Source: Claveliimonas sp963592205 (GTDB lineage Bacteria; Bacillota; Clostridia; Lachnospirales; Lachnospiraceae). Taken from it: DNA of 11,607 bases. Positions within the stretch are counted from its first letter, which is position 1; the number at the start of each line of letters is the position of its first letter. The stretch is taken from contig CAVAVU010000032.1 in assembly GCA_963592205.1 (NCBI GenBank), positions 1-11,607 of the forward strand, read 5' to 3'. Position numbers and translations under genes: made by a program. Shown one piece after another: positions 1-5,712 of the stretch. Under the pieces are notes generated by a model that made no database searches, was not told where the DNA came from, and saw only the letters and a program-made list of their open reading frames with translations.

Positions 1-99
1 GTATATGAGACTGTTGGAGTGGCTGCACAGGATCTGGTGGCTGCAAAGGTAATCTATGATAAAGCAGTAGAAGCAGGAAAAGGACTTGTCTGGGGATAA
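1..99 (+). CDS. Ornithine cyclodeaminase / mu-crystallin family protein, C-terminal end only
   Basis: This is the last 32 codons of a gene that begins outside the window; the frame opens at base 1 and ends at TAA 97-99. The visible residues include VGVAAQDLVAAKVIYDKA and end in GLVWG. This resembles the C-terminal helix of the ornithine cyclodeaminase/mu-crystallin family, which typically reads like G-(I/L)-A-x-Q-D-x-A-x-A-x-x-(I/V)-Y-x-x-A-x-x-x-G. Family members are soluble NAD(P)-dependent enzymes acting on amino acids or imino acids; which reaction applies cannot be told from the tail. A strong terminator follows 54 bases downstream, so the gene ends its transcription unit and is probably not cotranscribed with the transporter at 421. 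The family call rests on a short stretch and is moderate. Confidence 0.65.
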   Translation, partial: VYETVGVAAQDLVAAKVIYDKAVEAGKGLVWG

Positions 100-152
100 G
101 CCCGGTTAACTATGACGGATTGAGTGAATAAAATTGTAAATAGTGTGTGCTG

Positions 153-182
153 AAAGCAGATGATATTTGTCATCTGCTTTTT
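153..182 (+). terminator. Rho-independent terminator after the ornithine cyclodeaminase-like gene
   Basis: Perfect 11-bp stem AAAGCAGATGA (153-163) with TCATCTGCTTT (170-180), a 6-base loop, and a short T run (178-182) reaching into the right arm. It lies about 54 bases past the stop codon of the partial gene. Confidence 0.85.
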
Positions 183-341
183 GCATGCAAAGATATTTAA
201 CAAAAAATGGTTGGATAAGAGAAAATGTATGATAAAAGCGGAACACTATGTTAAAAAAATATCGGGTAAATTACCTAATTTATATAAGTAGTTGAGAAAT
301 ATGGGTAACATTCCTTACACAATCCCACCCGAGTAGCTACT

Positions 342-355
342 TTTCAGATCTGAAA
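342..355. promoter_or_regulatory. Perfect 14-bp palindrome upstream of the transporter, possible operator
   Basis: TTTCAGATCTGAAA at 342-355 is a perfect dyad, 66 bases before the transporter start codon. It lies just before a promoter-like TTGATA (360-365) and TAAATA (382-387) pair. A second small perfect dyad, GGTAAATTACC (265-275), and a further GGTAA/TTAC pair (304-308, 315-318) lie upstream. The positions suit regulator binding sites. No known regulator motif was recognised. Confidence 0.35.
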
Positions 356-359
356 TTGT

Positions 360-387
360 TTGATATTCTTTTAACAAGTAATAAATA
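360..387 (+). promoter_or_regulatory. Candidate promoter of the SLC13-type transporter gene
   Basis: TTGATA (360-365), a 16-base spacer, then TAAATA (382-387). The match to sigma-A consensus is only fair and the AT-rich region offers other choices, for example TATATA near 281. The rest of the 315-base gap (100-414) holds the terminator at 153-182 and the dyads described above; I see no gene in it. Confidence 0.35.
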
Positions 388-420
388 ATCTAAAAGGATA
401 AACGATAAGGAGAAATGATT

Positions 421-1851
421 ATGGACACAAAGAAAAGACTTACCTACTTAATTATTGGTCCTGTCCTGTTTGCGATCGCTTCAGTGGCACTGAAGGGCGC
501 ACTTGGAGGAGCAGGAGCAATGGCAATCGGTACTTTGTTATGGATGGTATTCTGGTGGGCAACACAGCCAGTCAGCCTGACAGTTACAGCATTCCTGCCA
601 GTTGGTATTAACGCATTGTTCGGTATGGTAGAACAGAGTGGAGTTATCGCTCAGTATGCATCAGGAAGTATTATCCTGATCTTTGGTTCTTGCTTACTTA
701 CAATTCCGTGGGCAACAACAGGACTGGACAAGAGAGTTGCTCTGAAGGTACTTTCGTTAGTGGGACCTTCTATGAAATCTCAGATTACAGTATGGTTACT
801 TGCAAGTATGATCTTCTCATCCTGCCTGCCGAACGTAGCTGTATGTGCACTGTTTACACCTATCGCTGTAGCTATGATCCATGCTGCAGGATATGAGGAT
901 ATTAAGAAAGCAGCACCTGCTGTTCCGATTCTTCTCTGTATTGGATGGGGAGCCGGACTTGGTGGTGTAGGTTCTCCGCTCGGCGGCGCTATGAACGTAG
1001 CTGCTATTTCCTTCTTCCAGGAGTGGTCAGGACATGAGTTCATGTATGTAGACTGGGTAGTACGTATTCTTCCATTCTTCATCCTGACAGCAGTAGTTAC
1101 ACTGGTACTGATGTTCTTCTTCTTCACACGTAAAGGTGAGAAGCTGGAAGGAACAAAAGATTACTTCGAAAAAGCTTATGCAGAACTCGGACCTATGAAG
1201 AGAGATGAGAAGATCTGTGGAACACTGTTCCTGTTAGCTATGATCGGTGCATTTACACGTCCACTGTTTGCAAGCGCACTTCCATCACTGGAACCTGCTT
1301 ACATCTTTGCAATCCTTGGAGCACTGTCATTCGTTATCACATCAGCTGATAAGAAGAACCCGATCCTTACATGGGAGCACGCTCAGCAGAACATGCTGTG
1401 GGGCATGATGCTTCTGTTCGGAGGCGGTCTTGCACTTGGTAATATCGTAAATGGTTCAGGAGCCGGAGCAGGTATCGCAAAGGTTATCACAGATATGCAC
1501 CTGACAAGCGACCTTGCAATCATCGTAGTATTTGTATTGTCAGCAGTCCTGATCTCAGAGCTTACTAACTCTACCGTATCAGCAGCTGTAACAATTCCGA
1601 TTATCCTGACACTGTGTACAAACCTTGGACTGAATCCGGTACCATACTGGTTTATCACAGTAATGGGTTACAATGCAGAGTTTCTGCTTCCTGTAAGTGT
1701 GCGTGCTATCACAGTAGGTAGTGGACTGGATGCAAGCAAGCAGATGAGATATGGTATTCCGTTCGTAATTGTAAGAGCGCTGCTTGCAATTATCCTTGGT
1801 TATATCTTCCTGAAGTTCTGGCCAATGTTCGGACACCTGTCATACATGTAA
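421..1851 (+). CDS. SLC13/DASS (CitT-type) family anion:cation symporter, integral membrane protein
   Basis: A 476-residue, very hydrophobic protein with roughly 11-12 membrane segments in two halves, as in the divalent anion:Na+ symporter family that imports di- and tricarboxylates or sulfate. The second half keeps an SNT-like site, ELTNSTVSAAVTIPI (380-394), followed by NAEFLLPVSVRAITVGSG (418-435), which sits where the family has its P-rich anion/Na+ hairpin. In the first half the equivalent is CLPNVAVCALFTPI (135-148) followed by GSPLGGAMN (184-192). So the canonical S-N-T triplet is absent from the first half and rearranged in the second, and substrate or coupling ion may differ. The start is ATG 421, not the in-frame ATG 415: AAGGAG (407-412) is 8 bases from 421 but only 2 from 415. 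The gene stands alone between terminators. The family is fairly sure; the substrate is unknown. Confidence 0.85.
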   Translation: MDTKKRLTYLIIGPVLFAIASVALKGALGGAGAMAIGTLLWMVFWWATQPVSLTVTAFLPVGINALFGMVEQSGVIAQYASGSIILIFGSCLLTIPWATTGLDKRVALKVLSLVGPSMKSQITVWLLASMIFSSCLPNVAVCALFTPIAVAMIHAAGYEDIKKAAPAVPILLCIGWGAGLGGVGSPLGGAMNVAAISFFQEWSGHEFMYVDWVVRILPFFILTAVVTLVLMFFFFTRKGEKLEGTKDYFEKAYAELGPMKRDEKICGTLFLLAMIGAFTRPLFASALPSLEPAYIFAILGALSFVITSADKKNPILTWEHAQQNMLWGMMLLFGGGLALGNIVNGSGAGAGIAKVITDMHLTSDLAIIVVFVLSAVLISELTNSTVSAAVTIPIILTLCTNLGLNPVPYWFITVMGYNAEFLLPVSVRAITVGSGLDASKQMRYGIPFVIVRALLAIILGYIFLKFWPMFGHLSYM

Positions 1852-1920
1852 GATATCAAAATCAGAGACAATGCATCATGTAGTTCTAAATGAACAATAA
1901 GCAATTAAAATAGTCTCCGG

Positions 1921-1956
1921 AAATCCCCGGTCTTTCGAAAGGAAGGCCGGGGATTT
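1921..1956 (+). terminator. Hairpin terminator after the transporter gene
   Basis: AAATCCCCGG (1921-1930) pairs with CCGGGGATTT (1947-1956), 10 bp. An inner CTTTCGAAAG hairpin lies in the loop. The T tract is short (TTTCTAT), but the stem is GC-rich and lies 70 bases after the stop codon. Confidence 0.65.
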
Positions 1957-1991
1957 CTATGTCTGCAGATAGAGCGTATCGGCGTTGGACA

Positions 1992-2000
1992 TGATATAAT
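1992..2000 (+). promoter_or_regulatory. Extended -10 promoter of the GH2 gene
   Basis: TGaTATAAT at 1992-2000 is a perfect extended -10 element. No good -35 hexamer is seen at the usual distance, which is typical when a TGn extension is present. Transcription would start near 2006-2008 and leave a leader of about 90 bases. Confidence 0.6.
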
Positions 2001-2005
2001 ATAAA

Positions 2006-2074
2006 GATGCCAGGAGTGCGGAGCACGAAACAATCCGCAGGCGTCATGGCGGGGAGTTTTTGCCCCGGCGTCAT
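2006..2074 (+). promoter_or_regulatory. Structured leader of the GH2 gene with two competing pairing partners
   Basis: GATGCC (2006-2011) can pair, with one G-U, with either of two copies of GGCGTCAT (2040-2047 and 2067-2074). Within the first arrangement TGCGGA (2017-2022) pairs with TCCGCA (2034-2039). Between the copies CGGGG (2050-2054) pairs with CCCCG (2063-2067). The result is a compact fold ending 7 bases before the ribosome binding site. It matched no riboswitch class I know. The pairing is visible in the sequence; a regulatory role is inference. Confidence 0.35.
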
Positions 2075-2099
2075 AGAAATGAAAGGGGACAGTTTATGA
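2007..2099 (+). CDS. Possible leaderless 30-residue upstream ORF overlapping the GH2 start
   Basis: An ATG at 2007 lies 6 bases after the TATAAT box, close to the predicted transcription start, so it would be a leaderless start with no Shine-Dalgarno. The frame is open for 30 codons and stops at TGA 2097-2099, overlapping the GH2 ATG (2096-2098) as ATGA. It begins MPGVRSTKQS. An open frame of 30 codons is expected by chance fairly often, and the same bases form hairpins, so this is a weak call. If translated, it could couple translation to the GH2 gene. Confidence 0.15.
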   Translation: MPGVRSTKQSAGVMAGSFCPGVIEMKGDSL

Positions 2100-3874
2100 A
2101 GCAGTTATATACCAGATGGGGAAAGAATATAGATCCGGAGCACGTACTCTCGGAATATCCGAGACCGCTGCTTGTCAGGGATTCGTATATGAATCTGAAT
2201 GGATACTGGGACTATGCATTTACAGATACGTATCATTGTCCGCAGGTATTTGACGGAAAGATATTGGTTCCATTTTCACCGGAAGCAGCACTGTCCGGCG
2301 TAAATCGTCAGTTGCAGCCGGAGGAGTATCTGTGGTATCACCGTGTCATTGATATAGAGGAAACATGGCTGAAAGGACATCGTCTGATCTTGCATTTTGG
2401 AGCGGTGGATCAGGGATGTGTAGTATATGTGAATGGTCGGGAAACGGGTCGTCATACAGGCGGTTATCTGCCGTTTGAACTGGATATTACGGAGTATGTG
2501 CACGATGGGGCAAATGAGCTTACCGTGGCTGTGAAAGACCGCAGTGATACGTCTCATCACGCCAGAGGCAAGCAGAAATTGAAAGCAGGCGGCATGTTCT
2601 ATACGGCACAGAGCGGTATCTGGCAGACGGTGTGGACGGAGTATGTACCGGAAGTATATATTACAGAATTGGAAACAGTACCAGATATAGATCACGGAGT
2701 GGTTAGAATTCGTGTTCATACATCGGTACCGGGACAAAGGTGTCAGATTACAGTGCATAAAGCGGCAATTTATCCGGAAGCGATGAAAGGTGCAGATGAT
2801 GTGATAAAGCTGTTTGAGGATACGGAATCGCTTATAGAAGAAGTAGAGGCAAGTTCCGGTCCATGGATTGAAATTCCGGTTTCAGATGCCAGATTATGGA
2901 CTTGTGAAGAACCGTATCTGTATTATTACAAAGTGACTATAGGAGATGATCAGGTAATCAGTTATTTCGCCATGCGGAAGTTCTCGCTGGAACCAGATGA
3001 TGTGACAGGGGCATTTCCGCGTATCTGCCTGAATGGTGAGGAACAGTTTCAGAATGGTGTACTGGATCAGGGATACTGGCCGGAGGGCTTGTATACGCCG
3101 CCATGTGACGAGGCGTTTATCTTTGATATTACAGAGATGAAAAGAACTGGGGTTAACATGGTGCGCAAGCATATCAAGATCGAACCGCAGAGATGGTATT
3201 ATCACTGCGACAGACTTGGCATTGTAGTGTGGCAGGATATGGTAAATGGCGGGGAACGATATAAGCATTGGTTTGTGACGTATCTGGCAACCGTGATGTC
3301 GTGGTTAAAGATTCCGATGAGAGACATTTATCCACGGTTGTTGTCCCGAAAGAATAAGGCAGGGCGCTTGGAATTTGTACGGGAAATGAAAGAGACGGTA
3401 CGTGTGTTGAAAGGACATCCAAGCATTGCCACCTGGGTGATCTTTAATGAAGGCTGGGGTCAATTTCAGACAGAGGATATGACAAGACTTCTGCGGAAAA
3501 TGGATCCAAGCCGGCTGATCGATCAGGCGAGTGGGTGGTTTGATCAGGGCGGCGGAGATTTTTCAAGCCTTCATAATTACTTTTTTGGACTCTTTATTCG
3601 ACCAGAGACAAAGAGAGCATCAGTATTATCGGAATACGGTGGATACAGCTATCCGGTAAATGGTCATACGGCGTGCAAAAAGCAATATGGATATGGAGCC
3701 TGCAAATCCAAAGAAGCCTTGAATAAACGGTGTACAGAACGGTCTGATAAGATGCGGGAACTGATCTCAGAAGGACTCTGCGCCGGTGTTTATACGCAGT
3801 GGTCGGACATCGAAGAAGAGGTGAACGGAGTTTATACATACGATAGGGAAGTAAGGAAAATTGACCGGATATAA
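2096..3874 (+). CDS. Glycoside hydrolase family 2 protein (beta-glucuronidase/beta-galactosidase-like)
   Basis: A 592-residue protein with GH2 architecture. An N-terminal sugar-binding jelly-roll (about 1-200) contains LNGYWDYAF and YHRVIDI and is followed by HFGAVDQGCVVYVNGR. An Ig-like domain covers about 200-310, then a TIM barrel to the end. The barrel shows NMVRKHIKIEPQRWYYHCDR, then FNEGWGQ with Glu452 as the likely acid/base, and LSEYGGYSY with Glu513 as the likely nucleophile. It ends in QWSDIEEEVNGVYTYDRE, a typical GH2 tail. No signal peptide is seen, so it is probably cytoplasmic and acts on imported oligosaccharides or glycosides. The start is ATG 2096 with AGGGG (2084-2088) 7 bases upstream; an in-frame TTG at 2060 lies in the leader hairpin and lacks a ribosome site. 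The C-terminus stops soon after VRKIDRI and may be slightly short. The substrate cannot be told. Confidence 0.9.
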   Translation: MKQLYTRWGKNIDPEHVLSEYPRPLLVRDSYMNLNGYWDYAFTDTYHCPQVFDGKILVPFSPEAALSGVNRQLQPEEYLWYHRVIDIEETWLKGHRLILHFGAVDQGCVVYVNGRETGRHTGGYLPFELDITEYVHDGANELTVAVKDRSDTSHHARGKQKLKAGGMFYTAQSGIWQTVWTEYVPEVYITELETVPDIDHGVVRIRVHTSVPGQRCQITVHKAAIYPEAMKGADDVIKLFEDTESLIEEVEASSGPWIEIPVSDARLWTCEEPYLYYYKVTIGDDQVISYFAMRKFSLEPDDVTGAFPRICLNGEEQFQNGVLDQGYWPEGLYTPPCDEAFIFDITEMKRTGVNMVRKHIKIEPQRWYYHCDRLGIVVWQDMVNGGERYKHWFVTYLATVMSWLKIPMRDIYPRLLSRKNKAGRLEFVREMKETVRVLKGHPSIATWVIFNEGWGQFQTEDMTRLLRKMDPSRLIDQASGWFDQGGGDFSSLHNYFFGLFIRPETKRASVLSEYGGYSYPVNGHTACKKQYGYGACKSKEALNKRCTERSDKMRELISEGLCAGVYTQWSDIEEEVNGVYTYDREVRKIDRI

Positions 3875-3900
3875 TATTTTAAAGAATATTTTGTATTTAC

Positions 3901-3927
3901 TGTAACGAAATGCTGTGTGTGGAGTCT
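3901..3927 (+). promoter_or_regulatory. Possible ECF-type (autoregulatory) promoter before the sigma gene
   Basis: TGTAAC (3901-3906) resembles an ECF -35 element, and GTCT (3924-3927) about 17 bases on resembles a weak ECF -10. ECF sigma genes are often self-activated. The match is loose. Confidence 0.22.
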
Positions 3928-3950
3928 TATTGGTAAAGGGAGGTGAGTAA

Positions 3951-4423
3951 ATGCAATTTGAAGAGATCTATGTGCGATATTATAAAGAAGTGTATTATTA
4001 TCTGCTGGCACTGGATGGAAATAGAGAAACAGCAGAAGAGCTGACGCAGGAAACATTTTTTCGCGCGATGAAAGCTATCCACAAATTCAAAGGAGGATGC
4101 CAGCTTGGGACCTGGCTGTGTCAGATTGCAAAACATACTTACTTTTCCTGGAAGAAAAAATACAGGCGTGAGATTGTAAGTGAGAGCCCGGAAGAGATGG
4201 AACTGGACCGTGAGAGGCACAGCAAGAAGAATCCATGGAAATTTATCGGATACTTCATCGTCTGGAGGAACCGTATAAGGAAGTTTTTACTTTACGTGTA
4301 TTGGGAGAACTATCATATCGTGAGATTGGCGAGGTGTTTGGACGGAAAGAAGATTGGGCAAGAGTGATATTTCATCGGGCGAAGCTTAAGATTCAGCAGT
4401 TGATGCAGAAAGGCGGACAGTAA
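3951..4423 (+). pseudogene. ECF-type RNA polymerase sigma-70 factor, frameshifted
   Basis: The gene starts at ATG 3951 behind a near-perfect AAAGGGAGGTGA ribosome site (3936-3945). Residues 1-70 form sigma region 2: FEEIYVRYYKEVYYYLLAL, then ELTQETFFRAMKAI and FKGGCQLGTWLCQIAKH. Around 4212-4216 the frame breaks. Sigma region 4, with LEEPYKEVFTLRVLGELSYR and REIGEVFGRKEDWARV, continues in another frame to TAA 4421-4423. Removing one AG from GAGAG (4212-4216) joins the halves smoothly as LDRE-AQQEESMEIYRIL and gives 156 residues, a normal ECF length. Read as given, the product is a 138-residue protein with region 2 but no region 4, unlikely to recognise a -35 element. It is followed 2 bases later by the anti-sigma gene, the usual operon. 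The break could be a real mutation or a sequence error. Confidence 0.85.
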
Positions 4424-4425
4424 AT

Positions 4426-5332
4426 ATGAAGAAAGAATGTGCAATTGTACAGGATCTGCTGGTGTTATATGAGGATGACTGCCTGCAGGAAGAGAGTAGA
4501 AAAATGGTAGAGACTCATATTGCAACATGTCAGGAATGCAGGAAGATATATGAAGCATCTGAAAAAAATGAAGGATGTACATGTACAGTCTCAGACCGAA
4601 TCAGACTTGCAGATACAGCAGAGTGCATTTCAGATTATGAAAAAAATAAAAAGGAGAACCATGCTCAAAGCTATTGCCAGTATCGTGCTGATTGTGGCAG
4701 TTATAATTGGGGGACATAGCTTTTGTAACCGTGTAACGGATAGTGAATGGGGATATTCAGAAATGTTTTATGGTATCGCATCCGATGATGTTGAAGTGGC
4801 AGAATTGTATCAGCTTGCAGGTGGTGATATATACTGTACATTGAAGAGTAATCAGAGTATTGGCCTGCAATCCATGACAGGACTTCAGGATCCTGCAGAG
4901 TTAAGTGATCAGAATGCAGGACAGATACTGGAATACCGAATGCGTGGAAGAAATTTCTGGGAGACCGGTTCAGTACCGGATCATAGGCAGAGTACGATTA
5001 TATTTCCGGTCAGCTTAAAAGGCACATCAAGAGTAACAAAGCAGAGTTACACCTGTTATGCAAAACAGATTGTATATTACGGTAAGACAAAGACGGACAA
5101 GAAGATAATCTGGAATGAAGGTCAGGATATTGCCAAAGAATCAGATGCAGTGGAGTATCAGGCAATCCGTGCATATCTGCAGAACGGCAATGTAGAAAAG
5201 GCATGTGCAGAGTGCGAGAGACTTGGGTGGGATAGTGCCAAGATCATCACAGAAATAGGTCAGGAAACAGCTGATAGCGGAATGCTTGAAGAGGAAGGTA
5301 CACCAATACTGGTGAATGCAGAACAGGAATAA
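4426..5332 (+). pseudogene. Zinc-finger (ZAS/zf-HC2) membrane anti-sigma factor, frameshifted at an A7 run
   Basis: Start ATG 4426 has AAAGGCGG 9 bases upstream. The N-terminus is a cytoplasmic ZAS domain with Cys5, then His31-x3-Cys35-x2-Cys38 (ETHIATCQECRKIYE), the Zn-binding module that holds ECF sigma factors. After GAAGCATCTG the A7 run (4562-4568) puts the rest out of frame, and the read-through stops at 4719 after 97 residues. Dropping one A restores EASEKMKDVHVQSQ, a basic KKIKRR stretch, one membrane helix (MLKAIASIVLIVAVIIGG, about 79-96) and an extracytoplasmic domain of about 200 residues to TAA 5332, 301 residues in all. I do not recognise the outer domain. As given, the product would be a soluble ZAS domain only. 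Transcriptional slippage, mutation or a homopolymer read error could each explain it. Confidence 0.85.
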
Positions 5333-5334
5333 AG

Positions 5335-5381
5335 AAAGAGTACGCAGGTAAATTAAGGGAGCTATTCACCTGCGTACTTTT
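5335..5381. terminator. Strong terminator, likely bidirectional, between anti-sigma and rpn genes
   Basis: GTACGCAGGT (5340-5349) pairs with ACCTGCGTAC (5368-5377), extended by A-T and G-U pairs to about 5335/5381. A TTTT run (5378-5381) follows on the plus strand. On the minus strand the hairpin is followed by CTCTTTCTTTA, so it can also end the converging gene whose stop codon is at 5401. Confidence 0.85.
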
Positions 5382-5400
5382 CCTATTTGAATGATTTGAA

Positions 5401-5712
5401 TTACCTTAAGATCTCGGTTACCCGTTCTGTGGTAAGGTCCAGAAGATCTGCTACCTGATCGATACTGTGAAGCTTATGGTATAACTTACGGACAGTATCT
5501 GCAAGATCTTGGGCACGTGTCTCGCTGGAGACTTTATCTGTGATCTGCTCCGTAAGCTGTTCAGTTAATTCGCCGGTAAGCTGTTCGGTCAATTCGCCGG
5601 TGAGTTGTTCAGTCAGTTCGCCGGTAAGCTGTTCGGTTAATTCTTTGGTCAGCTTTTTGGTAATATCCCGCTCCCAAATATCACAATCTAAGACAAGACC
5701 ATCTTCCATCAT
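5401..5712 (-). CDS. Candidate internal gene: separately translated C-terminal Rpn fragment (RpnS-like, 103 aa)
   Basis: Inside the rpn gene a perfect AAGGAGGT (minus strand, 5729-5722) lies 9 bases before in-frame ATG 5712, which is Met247, followed at once by a second ATG (Met248). Translation from there would give 103 residues: a short acidic leader, the LTxx repeat helix, and the helix-turn-helix-like tail, with no nuclease domain. This matches the RpnL/RpnS gene-within-gene layout reported for E. coli, where the small C-terminal protein blocks the toxic full-length one. The Shine-Dalgarno and start are seen directly. The antitoxin role is by analogy. An out-of-frame ATG lies 3 bases nearer the ribosome site and could compete. 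The GGAGG is also required to code Gly-Gly, so chance is possible. Confidence 0.5.
   Translation of the reverse strand: MMEDGLVLDCDIWERDITKKLTKELTEQLTGELTEQLTGELTEQLTGELTEQLTEQITDKVSSETRAQDLADTVRKLYHKLHSIDQVADLLDLTTERVTEILR

Noticed and set aside
415..420. ATG 415 as transporter start
   Set aside because: Only 2 bases from AAGGAG; ATG 421 is at the normal 8-base distance.
2006..2074. GH2 leader as a known riboswitch (preQ1, fluoride, guanidine types considered)
   Set aside because: None of the conserved cores of these classes could be found by eye.
2060..2095. TTG 2060 as GH2 start
   Set aside because: It lies within the leader hairpin without ribosome site, while ATG 2096 has AGGGG at a good distance and begins a family-like N-terminus.
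3871..3895. AATATT...AATATT hairpin after the GH2 gene as terminator
   Set aside because: The stem is only six A-T pairs and too weak to call; GH2 transcripts may run into the sigma gene.
5533..5664. Tandem 24-bp repeats as a CRISPR array
   Set aside because: The units abut without spacers, keep a 12-bp coding period and lie within a conserved reading frame.
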